Assembly (NCBI RefSeq): GCF_029633865.1
Contig: NC_079214.1
Span: 17,090,753 to 17,154,752, forward strand
Length of the DNA stretch: 64,000 nt
Source: Lampris incognitus
Lineage: Eukaryota; Chordata; Actinopteri; Lampriformes; Lampridae
Reading direction: 5' to 3'
Part shown: piece after piece, positions 34,757-47,329 of the stretch
Numbering within the stretch: position 1 is the stretch's first letter
Layout: each line of letters opens with the position of its first letter
The notes under the pieces: generated by a model
What the model was told of the DNA's origin: nothing
The model's database searches: none
Seen by the model: the letters and a program-made list of their open reading frames with translations, nothing else
Program-made: the position numbers and the translations under genes

Positions 34757-36590
34757 CTAGAAAGTGGGAGAGAGAGAAGAGAGAGAGTTGCACTGATAGA
34801 TAAGATGGATTGGATGAAATCCAGGTAAAATACCCTTTAAATGATCCAGTTGTGGCTTATTTCATACAACTGATAAACTGAGGTAATAATCTTGAGCAAG
34901 GCGTTTAAGCATAGGTGTCCTTTGGTGTAAGACCTGCTCAGTTATTCTAAGTTGTGCTGAGGAGGAGTATTTAAGATCCACTGCCTAAAATGTAATATGG
35001 AAATGCCTGAGTGACAGAGTGACTTACACACTGGCACCTTAAAAGCATTGACTACTGCTCCAAACGTAGTTTCTTTCTTGCTGAGTTCAAGGAAAATAGT
35101 ACACATTTCTAGTTTCTGATGACTTTGGTTTTTCTGATTGTTAAAATACAATTTTATATCAGGGAAAAAAACAGACCGTATGTCTTGACTTTGAGTTTTT
35201 TGGATGTGTTCGAAGTGCTATAGATACAGGACAGAAAACCGAAGCATAACAGCTGATTCAAACTGTGTTCCTTTGAGTTTTTCTAGCCTTTGATCAACTT
35301 GCCATTGTCTGACAAGATTAATGGAGGCTTGTGTCCAAGGTTTTTTTTTTTTTTGTGATGATGCATGCTACTGCTTTTCCATGCATTGAGTGGGGCTTAC
35401 AGTTACTTCAAAGCTTTGCACCACGGTTCAGTAAATCCTGCTGATATAGATCAGTCTTCTTTGTACACAATGGCAACTTGATCAGTTTTTATTTTGCTCA
35501 AAGGAAGGTGATATATTTCTTTGGAAGCATAAATGTATTAAACTGTCAGTTTGTAAACTCATTTGCATAAACAAACTGGCTGAGGAGACTACAACATTGC
35601 AATTCGACTTTACTCCCACTTCTTTTTTGTTTAATCTACATATAACTAGTGCTCTGTGATGGCCTGGCGGCCTGTCCAGGGTGTCTCCTCGCCCAATGAC
35701 TGCTGGGATAGACTCCAGCATCCCCGCGACCTTGAGAGCAGGATAAACGGTTTGGATAATGGATGGATGGACGGATAACCAGTGCTACAGACTGATACGT
35801 TCACGCTGCAAGAAGCTGCACCCATGGAGCCTAATATTCCGAGTATAATCAATTTGAAATTTCAATCGGTTGCAAAGGCGTAATTCAAACCTTTTCATAA
35901 ACTCATCAATAGACAATGTGTACCATGTAAACGATTTAACCCGATTACTCTGGTTCTTTCTGTGCACGTGCGCCCTGCTGAGTAATTTCAGGTTGTCACC
36001 TGACGACCAGGTGACGGTCTGTTTGTTTGTTGCTCTGCTTCCTTGCTTTTCAACTTCTAGCAACTATAAATTGATTTTATGGCTTGCCTATACTATTTTA
36101 TGGATTTTATCCGATCGTCGATCGTCCACTTGATCGCTCTGAAGTCTCCGACTCCGTACCCCTGCCGCTGTATGCGGCGAGAACCGTGTGGATTCAACCT
36201 TCGGCCGTGGGCATGATCGACGGTTTTGTTTAAACTTCCTCGCTGAGCTTTTTGTCCGATTTCTGGAAATACTGCCTATTATTGTTTAATTCATGAACGG
36301 GTTCGACTTTCGCTCGGCTGTGGCTACCTAAAATTCAGACTGGGCTTTCCTGGCTTTGCTCACGATCGCTGATCCCTGCATTTGTACCGCTAGCGGATTC
36401 TGCTGCTAGCTAGCACCGACTTGTTTTTCGTCAAAGTAGCTAGCTAGTGCTCCGAGACAGAGACTTTCGCCGGGTCGTATCTCTCCAAAGACTCCGGAAT
36501 TCTCTTGCCTGTGTCAGTCGTGGTCCTCACAAAAGTCGGGATTGTGAAGACTGCCGGCTGTTTCAGAAGGCGAACAGAAAGACGGTTAAA
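34757..36590. other. Unassigned upstream of srgn exon 2
   Basis: The srgn first exon should lie in or beyond this stretch on the minus strand, but no ATG followed by a hydrophobic signal and a phase-1 donor was found. The 36110-36590 part is richer in CG dinucleotides and GCTAGC motifs and resembles a transposon 5' UTR. A SINE tail lies at 35648-35782. Confidence 0.4.
35648..35782 (+). repeat. Tail of tRNA-related composite SINE
   Basis: Reads TGGCGGCCTGTCCAGGGTGT, GACTGCTGGGATAGACTCCA, then CGCTT-type tail AGCAGGATAAACGGTTTGGA and a (TGGA)n end. It is the inverted counterpart of 683-803. Confidence 0.75.
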
Positions 36591-36597
36591 GAACTGA

Positions 36598-36716
36598 ATG
36601 TAAACTACTAATAAGACACGTTAGCCCCTAGCTAACGGGTCTGACCCTTTAGCCGAGCGGTTAGTGATATCGCCTTGTGGTGCAGTACACGCCCGTATCG
36701 AATCCCGCACCGGGCA
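36598..36716 (+). repeat. LTR-like fragment with tRNA-like core
   Basis: Shares ACACGTT, CTAACGGGTC, ACCCTTTAG(C/T)C(G/A)AGCGGTT and a GATACGGG-like region with the miniature LTRs at 59064-59484. It holds A-box-like TTAGCCGAGCGG and B-box-like TATCGAATCCC, spaced as in a tRNA. It diverges after about 36716, so it is a fragment or a relative. It may instead be a tRNA-derived SINE head. Confidence 0.55.
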
Positions 36717-37523
36717 AGAAAATAACCGGGTACATGAACATCACTGGAGGGCAGGAAAATAAGAAATAACGATCTATTCAGACACCCATTCAAGTGCACG
36801 AGGAAAAAGTCACACTGCGCATGTCCCACAGATGTCCCGATTAAATGCATCGGCGCATGTAAACAGCAGAACATTAGATCACACCTCATTTAAACAGCTG
36901 ACCCGAAATCTTCAATGGGAATGATTTCAATCCGAATGAGGGAAGAAAAAGAAGAAGGGTGCATGTAACTGCAGCTAATGCCAGTCCGTGATGTATCAGG
37001 GGGAAACCTCATATCAAACTTTATTTATATAATTACATAACTAGCCAATGACCTCAACGATTTTGTCATTATACTGTTGTAATTGCGAGTTAACAACATA
37101 TCCATCTTGTAGAAAAAAAACCAAACAAAAACATGAGATCAAGCAAATCTGTTGATAAATTACTATGAAATATTACAAATAGAGGAAGAGATGAAAAGTT
37201 GACCTCAACAAGTTTCCACAGTGGGGGAAGTTTTCTCCGTTTCAACGTAATCTGTCTTTTCCAACTGAGCGGTTGCCTTCGAATAGCTACACCGTGAGAG
37301 TAAAGGAATTTAACGGGGTCACGTGGCCACACTTCAGCCGACTCTTCCGAAAATATACGTCATATTCCCCTTCTCTCTCTGTGATAAATGAGTATACCCG
37401 GACCCATGCGTCTATATCGATCATTTAGACGAATGCATAGAGCCACAAATCTTTTTTTTTAAAACATTTCTTATCATGAACTGCACCTCGGCATTATAGA
37501 ATAACAGTAATACTTGTATAGCA

Positions 37524-37631
<108 letters not shown>

Positions 37632-38008
37632 ATACACAGAACATCTGTTGGGATTAAAATGTGTTGAAACCTTTTTGTTTTTGCCTGCGTACCACAAATT
37701 GTATGTGTGTGCATTTCGGGAAGGAATTTCACAGACCCACCTGAATCCAAATGAACCGTTAGACTGCCCATTTCACTCCTACACGGACCAAAACGCCCTC
37801 TCTCACTGATCATCTCTTTTATCAAGACGAGAGGCGATTTTCCATTTTGCCTCTCGTCTTCTTTCTTATCCACCGCAACATTTCCCTCGTGTAGAAATGA
37901 AGTCAACGTGTAAATGCACCTAACACATATACGGACAAGTTGTAGCGAATATTTCCGTAAAAGAATCTCTTTTTAATTTCCCTAGTTTGCCACCTTCACG
38001 CGGACTTT

Positions 38009-38058
38009 ATATTGTAGCGAATTCGAGGGGGTTACCCCCCCCCAATTCGCTACAATAT
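38009..38058. repeat. Palindrome from inverted LTR ends
   Basis: ATATTGTAGCGAATT (38009-38023) and AATTCGCTACAATAT (38044-38058) are perfect 15-bp inverted arms; G5 and C9 runs in the spacer extend the pairing. The sequence GAATTCGCTACA is also the 3' end of the LTR at 59064-59208, so this looks like two LTR 3' ends joined tail to tail. Confidence 0.75.
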
Positions 38059-39480
38059 TAAAAATGACAGAAATTCGGTTTGGTCCTTTATGAGTCCACA
38101 CGGTTCAGAGAAGCCACCTGATAGCCGAGAGAGGAAAATTGGGGACTTTTTAATCAAAATTTAAAGGTTAACGGGGGATTCATTCCCGAAATTTAGAAAT
38201 TGAGGACGTTTCAACATCTTTACGGTCTGATTTTTTTAAAATTATTTTTTATTTTAACACGAATCAAGTGGAAAACAAGTCGTTAATGAACAAATTGATT
38301 GACATACCCATTCCGTTATTTAAGGCGAGGCACAGGACTGCGAGTGACAAAATCACGTTCATTGTCAGCGTTTCTCTTCCCTCTCAGACGCCAAAAATAA
38401 ACAAAAAGTGGAGAAAATTAGTTAGGGGGAGAAAAAAAATAACGTACAAAACTAAATCGCTCCTTCTATGCCCTCAGCTGTGCACTGTGTGCGACTAGAC
38501 TTTGCAAACTGCTTAAGTCGCAGTCGGACTTCCCCTCAAAAAGAAAAAAAGAGAAAAGAAAAGAGGAGAGGGGAGAAAAAAAAAGAAAAGCTCGGCCCCT
38601 CCGGTGCGTCACGGCTTCCTGAGATCGCCCGTCAAACTGTTTGAGGTTAGAAAGCGTTTCAACATCCGTAGTGGAAACTTTGACGGTACCGTTCATGAGC
38701 TGGGTTTGTGCTTGCGTAACATCACAAACTACGTTGATAAGTTAACAGAGATAATTTTTAGTTTCGCCTTTGAGGAACGGGGTCGGGGTCGGGGGGGCGG
38801 AGGGGGTACGCTTTCAGAAAGAAATGACAGAAAGGCAAAGAGGAAACCAAAAGAGAGAAATAATTCGCCTCGATGAAACTGTTAAGAATCATTTTGGGAG
38901 GGGGGGGGACAATAAACCCTAGCCCCCCCACCCCCCACGCACGCGCGCCTTCTGACTCAGGTTAGACGTGATGCTCCCCAGAGTTACAGCACAATGATTT
39001 GGCGGCAAATGAAGAAAGGTGGCTTAACTATGATCCTCAGTCAGCAGATCACCGTTAGCCGACTACCAGTAAGGGCAGTATGTTCAGAAAAACAGTCATC
39101 TATATAGTATGTTCACTTTCAAATCCGCTCTTCTCGATAACTTTCACTTTCATGTTTAGAAATGTAGGCCAGCCCTAAAAAATAAAATAAAAAAGGTGGG
39201 TAAGCTGCTTGTGTGTTTACCGAGCCAGAGAAACTTACCAGCATACAATGAGTCAATATTCATCCGAGATGCGCCGCTATAGCAGAAGCATTGTCAGCAC
39301 TGGTAAGCCACTCAGGAAACTGCAGTGCACTTGCACCCTTATCTAGATCCTTTCTGTTTTCTTATCTGGGTTACTGAGCATGCATAAAGACGCCTTTCTA
39401 TTTAAGATTTGTTGGGGATTTTTTGTTGTTGTTGCCTTTATTAAACAGGGCAGTGTGGCTAGACAGGTAATATAGGCTGA
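38059..39480. other. Unassigned, purine-rich
   Basis: No gene recognised. It contains purine-rich runs (38540-38590) and G-rich runs (38780-38810, 38897-38910) next to C-rich runs. The 90-codon plus frame at 38604-38876 ends in low-complexity Arg/Gly and Lys residues and has no recognisable domain. Confidence 0.45.
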
Positions 39481-39494
39481 AGAGAGAGGGTGAA

Positions 39495-39899
39495 CCCAGA
39501 TAGCATCTGGATGTGGGCCACTTCAGACAATGACGCGGCACTGATGGTCTTCTGGCCCCGACAAAACGGATGTGAGCCTGAAGTGACTCACATGTATGAT
39601 AGTAAATATGGCCCCAAATATGCCACATCAATTGTGGGCCTTTTTTGTGTGGCAAAGATACAGTGCTCTCAGCAATATTTAATCTGGATGTGACCCTGAA
39701 GTGGCCCGTGTGGTAAATGGTGAATAGGGCCCATCTTTGGTAAATATGTGGCACATGCGGCATTGCTATGGCTTGGTTCTGGCCCAGATCTGGCAAACAG
39801 GAGTGGACCGCCCAAGTGCCATCATTCCACACAATATGTGGGCCGGATCAATGTGTCAGTGTGGGTCAGGTCCGGGCCACAGCAATTTTGCTTTCTGGG
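39495..39899. mobile_element. Short inverted-repeat element (MITE-like)
   Basis: About 405 bp from CCCAGATAGCATCTGG to GCAATTTTGCTTTCTGGG; the ends form an 11-bp imperfect inverted repeat (CCCAGA-T/A-AGCA). The interior repeats GGATGTG(G/A)(G/C)CC-like words followed by TGAAGTGG. It has no coding potential. No clear target duplication. The wording is familiar from other fish genomes, but the superfamily is not assigned. Confidence 0.55.
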
Positions 39900-40257
39900 A
39901 AGGCTCTGAGGCCAGCTCCATTCTTGTCGAAAATATGATGACTGCTTTGTACAACACATTTGTCGACGTAGCCCACATAGTGTGCACTTAACTAGCTGAG
40001 CCACTGGGGCATCCCTGGGCATTTGAACCCTTGAACCGGTGGACGGCAAAAGGCTGGTCCCATTAAATTATTTGAGAAAAATTTTCTGTATGTCATTTTT
40101 GGCACACTTCAAATACACAAAAGCCTTCAAATCTCCCAATTTCTCAAGCACCTAAAGTATTTATCGATAACAATGAGGACATCAAGTGTCATGATTTACG
40201 TATATCACATATTGTGTCCATAATTGTGTACTCAAGAGCAAATCTGTGCCCTTTTTA

Positions 40258-40258
<1 letters not shown>

Positions 40259-40330
<72 letters not shown>

Positions 40331-40360
40331 TGTGTGATTGTGTGTGCTTTTGTCCTGGTT

Positions 40361-40441
<81 letters not shown>
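40259..40441. repeat. (TG)n compound microsatellite
   Basis: Two long TG tracts (40259-40320 and 40363-40441) separated by TATATATATG and a short mixed stretch. The flanking 39900-41147 holds no recognised gene. Confidence 0.95.
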
Positions 40442-40444
<3 letters not shown>

Positions 40445-41147
40445 CGCACACATGTGTGGGCATGTGTTTTTGAGCTTGTGTAGGTCTGTGCATGTTTTCT
40501 GTTAAAATACACCAACATATTTGTGCGATTTAAGGCTCGGCTGACGAACAAGTTGAGACAGTTAGAGTACCGAAACTTTGCATGTCTCAGGGCCTCGGGC
40601 ACATAAAATGTATAATATTAATTCCAGTCTTAATGATTCAGAAGCATGACAGTAATCAAATGGCTACTGGGTGCTTGGAGCTGGCACAGGGAAAAGTTGG
40701 CGCAATGTGCAGGTGTTACTGTGAAACAGGTGGTAAATATGGAGGCCAGAGTCTCATTTGGGTGATGTAAGGGGAATTCAGTGTTTCATGTGTGTGTTTC
40801 CATTGCTTTTCAAAGGTGCCCAACTAACACCAGTTGGAACAAGCTGGTGAAAAAAGGAACATAGGGACAAACTTCAGGGATGTTACAGAAGAATTAGTCT
40901 CCACCAAGGTCTCTCTCTTCTCCCAGCTTGGTACGACACCTCCAGTTGAGCACCAGAACACACCTGTCAGGAAGAGTTATGTTTAGCGGTAGAATTATAC
41001 TCAAAGCAGCAAATTAATTCTGAAATGAAATATCCTTCTCGGTCTTCTGAGTTTTAAGCAGTGAGACAGCATGTAATGGTGAGGTTTGAATCTATGATCA
41101 TTTGGTAAAAAGTGATCAGAAACAAACAAAAAAACAGAGATATTAAG

Positions 41148-41478
41148 TTTCCTTTATTAATCCCCTTGGGGAAAGTCAGTTACTGCAAATGAACCCATCC
41201 TAGCTGTGATCTGTGTAGCTAAGAGCACTTGGCTGCCGCCTTCATGCAGCACTCGGGGATCAACTCCAGTTCGTCTTTCCATTGCCTCGGTCAGGGGCAC
41301 AGACAGGAGTATAAACCCTAACATGCATGTCTTTTTGATGGTGGGGGAAACCGGAGCACCTGGCGGAAACCCAATGCAGACATGGGGAGAACATGCAAAC
41401 TCCACGTAGAGGAGGACCTGGGATGACCCCCAAAGTTGGACAACCCTGGGGTTCGAACCCAGGACCTTCTTACTGTTT
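41148..41478 (+). repeat. Interspersed repeat R1, copy 3
   Basis: The most complete copy: from TTCCTTTATTAATCCCC through GTTCGTCTTTCCATTGCCTC and TTTTTGATGGTGGGGGAAAC to GGGTTCGAACCCAGGACCTT. The last words read in reverse as a tRNA-type B box, which suggests a tRNA-derived head on the minus strand. Confidence 0.8.
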
Positions 41479-41489
41479 GTGCTGTTCTC

Positions 41490-42122
41490 ATTTAAAATTG
41501 CTTTTATACTATTTGTTTTAGCTACGACAACTTAAGCATCTCTTTCATCCCTTCTCTCATCTTCTTTCTCTCCCTGTGTGAATGGGCGTGGCAGTCTGCC
41601 TCTCCTCTTGTGTGCATGTGAAGTCTGTTCTCTCTGCAGGGCCCCACAGAGCAGAGCTGGTTTGTGGCGCAGGGTCCCGTCGGCTCCTGACTGCATCTGT
41701 GGGCTTCCCGACATCGTCTTGGATGGACACAGATTCACTAAATTTGCCTTGCACTCTCTTTACAATTTTGTTACCCAGCGAATTTAAATGTGCTACATTT
41801 TATGCATTAACTGTATGTATTCTACATCACCTCGCTGTGTGTAATCTATAATCTATGATGTTACATTATGATTCTGTTATTTATTTTGGCCATTTGACAC
41901 CTATTGCATGTCCTGGAAGAGGGATCCTCCTCGTTTACTCTTCCTGAAGTTTCTCCCATACTTTCTTCCCTGATAAGTTTTCCTTGTGGAGATTTTACAC
42001 ATTTGGATCTAGGGTCCAAGGATAGAGGGTGTCATATGTCGTATATTGTTGTATATTGTACTGATTGTAAGGCTCTTCGGGACTACCCTGTGATTTTGGG
42101 CTATACCAATAAACTTGACTTG
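41490..42122 (+). mobile_element. L2-type LINE 3' UTR fragment
   Basis: Parallels the 3' UTR at 49790-50345: a GTGTGAATGG/CATGTGAAGTC block, TCTTCCTGAAGTTTCTCCCA, and the tail TTTTGGGCTATACCAATAAA followed by a CTTGACTTGACTT pentamer tail. No coding part. Confidence 0.65.
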
Positions 42123-42665
42123 ACTTCATGTCACTCACCACATACTCAATTCAAATGTTTCAGACTATGCAGTGACATTTTATGGAAGCCAAAAAAAGCA
42201 CTTAGTTCCATTGATTTGACTGATATACTCTTATCGCTGAGACTTAAAACACAAAAACCTAAAAGGAAGCTCAGCATTGTGAATGAAATAAGCTAGGGTC
42301 ATCCAAAACAACAAATGGATTTTAAAATACATTGTACATATTTTGGCATACCTTTGTCTTATCATGATTTATCACAAAATGTTAGGCTGTGTATTTATAA
42401 TATACCCCTTCATATTCTAAATCTGTCATCATTCCTGTTTCTCTTCACCTCTCGTCTATCTTGGATGAGAAAGTTGCATTCCTCCGAAACCAAGACATGC
42501 AGTCAAACACAGGGAGAGTCAGAGTCTGTAGAGATGGTGAGCCGTCATGTTTGTCTGCTTCAACATACTGGAGCAATCTGACCCCACAGCCTGCGCGTGT
42601 GTGTGTGTGCGCGCGTGCACACGTGTGTCAGTGTGTTACTTGACTGTGGCAACTCTCGTCAAATG
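42123..42665. other. Unassigned with alternating purine-pyrimidine run
   Basis: No gene recognised. From about 42592 to 42628 the bases alternate purine and pyrimidine without a break (CGCG, TGTG, GCGCGC and CACACG words), a composition prone to Z-DNA. Confidence 0.5.
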
Positions 42666-42825
42666 TTTAAGTCAAGTCAAGTCAATTTTATTTGCATAGC
42701 CCAAAATCACAAATTACAAATTTGCCTCAGTGGGCTTTACAGCAACACAACATCCTGTCCTTAGACACTCTCGTCGGATAAGGAACAACTCCCTAAAAAA
42801 AAAAAACCTTTCACAGGGAGAAAAA
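42666..42825 (-). mobile_element. L2-type LINE 3' tail, reverse
   Basis: Reads GTCAAGTCAAGTCAATTTTA, TTTGCATAGCCCAAAATCAC, then TGCCTCAGTGGGCTTTACAG and AGGAACAACTCCCTAAAAAA: the reverse complement of the tail at 50170-50345. No coding part. Confidence 0.75.
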
Positions 42826-43036
42826 ATAGTTCTTGTAGAACAGAGACAGATGTGGCTCTATGGACTAAAAACGGTAATCCTTAACTCAACCTCCCCATTT
42901 CTCTATCTCTCTCTTTTATTAGAGTATTTTTGTCTCCTCTTTGTCTTTCTCCTTGTTTTTTTGCTTCCTGTTGCTCTCTATGATAAGCCATGTCTCTCTG
43001 TTTGAGAGAAAAAGTTTGAAAAATACAGCAGAGAGT

Positions 43037-43040
<4 letters not shown>

Positions 43041-43125
<85 letters not shown>
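43041..43125. repeat. (AG)n microsatellite
   Basis: About 42 AG units. It lies just left of the LINE at 43126-54125, whose right end also runs into GACAGACAGAGAGACAGAGG. Confidence 0.95.
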
Positions 43126-43128
<3 letters not shown>

Positions 43129-43819
43129 AGCTCCTGAAATTTTGACAATTTTTTTGGTTCTAAAACGGGTTAAACCTTTCAAAACCAACCAAATGTAACA
43201 ATTCCAAAAAGCAAATTAGTAATTAATATTTCTAACGTCAATTTTATTAGTCGGACTCATAACACTAAACCAATTTTAAATCTTGGCAAGCTAGCTAGGT
43301 AGCTAGCTAACTTCAGTGCATTTACGGAACTACCATCCACAAGACGGCGCCCAAGAGATCATATCCAGGATTCAAGCGGCCAAAACGACACCAAACTGCA
43401 CTACAGGACTACAAAAACAAAACTAAAGGAGTACCAACTACTAATTTGGAACCGGAAAACAGGCAGAACCACCCTAGATTAAGGAAAAGATAGCTAACGC
43501 TAACCGCTAGCAACTTAGCTAACGAGCTAACAAGAAAAGACACACAAATTCAAACAGGGGTAAGCAAACCTTTTTTTCCCCACTGTTCGGAAGAAGAGAT
43601 CCCTCATACATCACAACTAGCAGTGTAACTTACTTTTTACGGCAAGAACGGATCTTTCAAGAACTGGAACTCTTGTAGCTAGCTAACAAAATAATACCAA
43701 CATTAGCTAGTACTGACATTAACCATCCCTCAGAGCTGACAGAAGTAAACAGCTGTTTTCCCAGCCCCTACCCGATTGGCTGAAAATACACGGACCATTT
43801 TTTTCCCCAGAATAATTGT

Positions 43820-45941
43820 TACATTTACGCAAAATAGACACAGCACCAGCAACAGCAGCACTGTGCAGTTCCCGCCCTTTTGACTATCCAGCAGACATAC
43901 GCACAGAAAATGGCAGACAACAGTTCAGGGTGAAGCTCCAGAAAGAAAACCCAGAGACTCTGTTCAGAGACTGTTACCAAAGCAAAGGCAAGATGGTTAC
44001 AACTAATCTGCTCTTTTACACAGACAACACAAATGCATGACATGCAGGTTTCTGTAAACATTTTGAATATATCACCAAAAAAGGGATATGCAAAGGACAA
44101 CAAATTTATGTTTTTTGATGATGAAAACAAACAACGAGAACAAATTCCTCACCATGAACATATACCAAAATGGCACAATCATGATGCAGGGTTACCAAGC
44201 TGCCCTCAGTTCCTTTGAGAATGTGTGCCATTCAATTGAAAAACTATAAGAAAGTGAAAAAGAAAACATTAGCCAAGCCCTTGAAATGCCAAAGTTAACA
44301 TCCAACACAGAGACTCTGACACCACCTTCCAGTGATCAGGGCCCCTTGGTCAATGCCATCACACATTTGTCTGCATTCCTCCCCCAAAGCCCTGGTCTAG
44401 AAGTTGAAATGGCCCAGTTAAGGAACAGTGTCTCCCTGATAGAGGTAGAGGTAGTGGAGCTAAGAGAAAAAGTGGGAAGCTGTGCAGCCAGCAACCCTCA
44501 CACTGATGTTCTTAAGGACCAGCTCAGCCAGGCAAAGAACCAGATGAAAGTATCAGTGCAGGAAATAAAAAGAGAGGTTGAAAGTCTGATCCAAGACAAA
44601 GAAAATCTACAGAAAGAGCTCACAGAATTTAAAGACACAATGAGATAAGTCATAACAGAAATGTGGTGTGAAATAAAAAGGGAACTTACAAAACTCAGAG
44701 AGGAGCTCTACCTAAGAGATGAAATGATTGAAACTCTTTAAACAACATATCCCCCCTCCCACCCCAGACCCCTCACAGAGCTCTAACCTGCTACCCACCT
44801 CGCAGCCCAGCAGCCAACAGACCTTATCTGCCCCTGCAAAGAAAAATCCTGCTCCACCACCTGAATCCAACACACGCTCAGCCCCTGCACCCTCCAAGGA
44901 AAAAACTTCACCTACCTCACCTACACCAGCTAAGCTAGATAAAGACGCTAAAGTGGCCATCCTGATTGAGTCCAATGGCAAATTTCTCCAAGAACAGATA
45001 TTCTTCCCTGGACATTTTGAATATAAAACTGAAAAACTGAAAAGAAAAAAAAAAGAATTCAAGATGCCCTGTGTTATCTCTCCGACCCTGAGTTTGGCAC
45101 ACCAGCTCACATAATAATACACACAGGCACCAACAATTTAAGATCTGAACAAGAGCGAGTAGGAAACCTCATCAACAGGCTGCCAAACAAAGCAACCAAT
45201 CATTTCCCCAGCTCTAGAATCACTACCTCCACCCTTTTCCCTTGCAAAGACTTCCACCCAACAACAATCCAGAGAGTCAACGCTGACATCTCCAGAGGCT
45301 GTGCTCGTCTGCCTAAAGTTCATCTGACCTACCACTCCAACACAGGACTTGTATGACCACTACCATTTCAGCAAGAAAGCAGTGAGGAAGTTTGCAAAAC
45401 ACTGAAAGACACAGCACCAGGGAGACAGCTCCCCACAACAGATGGGCACCCTAGCCCCCAACCATGGCCCCCCAAAGGAATACACCAGTGTATAACCACC
45501 CAGACAGAGAGAGATATCCACCTATACATCAGCACCATGATCAACAGACCAACTAAGCCACAACACCCAGTCCACCATTTATCAGGACCAACACATCCCC
45601 CCCAGCACCTCAGCCAAAAAGAGCCCACAAGCCTGTCACATCCAGAGCAGGCCAAGACCCCTATCCACTAGGACCAGCCCACCACCCCTCCCACCCCCCT
45701 TTCAGACCAGTCCACTGGCCCTCAGCACATGCCCATCACTGCCCCCACCCCCCTGCCAGACCAGACCGCTACCCTTCATACAAAACACCCCACCACTACC
45801 TGGCTGTACCACCACCTCCAGCTACCAACTCAGCCCATCGCAACTCAGCCCAACAAAGAACCCCCCCCAAGCTGGAGCTATGCAGAAGTGCTGAAAGGAC
45901 AAGGGTCACTTCAGATGGGTGAGATCAAACAGCTGCTCTAG
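43820..45941 (+). pseudogene. LINE-A ORF1, SGNH-esterase-like
   Basis: Several broken frames. 43816-44040 contains RVKLQKENPETLFRDCYQSK. 44286-44648 is a heptad-rich coiled coil (MAQLRNSVSLIEVEVVELRE and on). 44728-45114 is a Pro/Ser-rich linker leading to VAILIESNGKFLQEQIFFPG. The next frames show IIIHTGTNNLRSEQERVGNL and, near 45350, YDHYHFSKKAV. These match the order of SGNH-hydrolase blocks: I (a Glu-Ser-Asn where Asp-Ser is usual), III (Gly-Thr-Asn) and V (Asp-x-x-His). Esterase-type ORF1 proteins are known from CR1/L2-related LINEs. A proline-rich tail ends SWSYAEVLKGQG. Non-functional. Confidence 0.65.
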
Positions 45942-46091
45942 TACATGTGCTCTAAATTCATTTAAGACTATCACGCAAAAAAACAAAACAAAAACGACCG
46001 ATTAATGTATCTATCAACAATGTATTGTTACCGTTTTATGTTCTCAGAGGTTTATGTCATTGTGAACATTTAATTCTTAATATTTGTTAAT

Positions 46092-47320
46092 ATGGCCTCC
46101 CTTTCCATTAGTACTTGGAATATTCAGGGCCTGAGCTCATCAGCTTTTGGCCTGAAATGTACAAATAGAGAGTTTCAGGAAAACATTAAAGGCACTGATA
46201 TAATGATATTACTATAAAGTCAAAATCACCCACTGTCCCCCAGACTATAACGAAATAATAGTATCTTCACAAAAATTCAGCACTGAACAGCAGGGAAGAA
46301 ACTCAGGAGGTTTGGTAATGTGGTACAAATCAAAATTGGACAGACACGTCAGCGCCATGAAAACAGGCAAATATATCTGGCTAAAAATTAAGAAAGAAAT
46401 CTTCAACTCACAAAAAGATCTCTTTCTCTGTGCAAAAAATATCCCCCCTTATGAATCTCCTTATTACACTGAAGACACATTCACATGATTAGAGACAGAA
46501 ATGAGTCATTTCCAGGCCCAGGGAAATGTTCTTGTTTGTGGCGACCTAAACACATGGAAGACACCCAAAATGACTTTGTAAGTACTGATGGCAATAACTA
46601 CATTTGTAACTCAGATGATAAGACTAATAATTTTGTTTACTCCCACAGAAGGAACTGCGATTCGGTTATAAACAGGCATGGAAGAGAACTCTTGCTGCTC
46701 TGTTGCAGTCTGGGTCTGTATATCATCAATGGTTGGATAAGAGGAGACACCTTTTGAAGACACATTTTGCTCACTTCTTAGGAATAGCGCAGTAGATTAC
46801 GTAATAACTGATATAGACCCTTTGTCAATTAGAACATTCTCTGTCAAACCACTAACTCCCCTTTCTGATCACAGCCAAATCACTGTTTATCAAAATGACA
46901 GAAGATAACACGATCAGATTACTGCCCAGTAAGCTGTTCCACATTAAAAAAAAATCATACAGATGGGCCAAAAACAGTACAGAGGAATTCAAGAAAGCTA
47001 TTGGCAATCATGAAATCCAAAATCTCCTAGATACTTTCCTAGATACCCCTTATGTCCTCAGTAAAGAGGGTGTCAATCAGACCGTGGAAACAGTTGACAA
47101 CATATTTGGAAAAAAAACCCCAAAACAAAACAAAACAGCAGAAAAAGCAAGATTGAAAAAAAAAATCAAGATCAAAACCAACACTTAAGAAAGAAGACAC
47201 TTCGTTTGATGCAGAATGTCAACCAATAAGGGAAGAACTTCGCAAATTATCTAATCAGAAACACGTATACATACATGCCTTCACCTGAAATGAGTAAAAC
47301 ACAAGTTAATACAAAGATAG
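46092..47320 (+). pseudogene. LINE-A ORF2 AP-endonuclease domain
   Basis: Starts ATG at 46092 with LSISTWNIQGLSSSAFG, the conserved W-N-I-x-G opening of AP-endonucleases. RGDTF and, near 46860, PLSDHSQIT (the S-D-H box) mark the C-terminal part. Several stops and frame changes lie between. It is cut off by LINE-B at about 47330. Confidence 0.7.
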
Positions 47321-47329
47321 TACGTATAT

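Noticed and set aside
36638-36712. A genuine tRNA gene
   Set aside because: A and B boxes are present, but no convincing acceptor stem or seven-base anticodon loop could be drawn, and the segment matches repeated LTR sequence.
38604-38876. 90-codon plus-strand gene
   Set aside because: Low-complexity Arg/Gly/Lys end, no domain, no start context or splice support.
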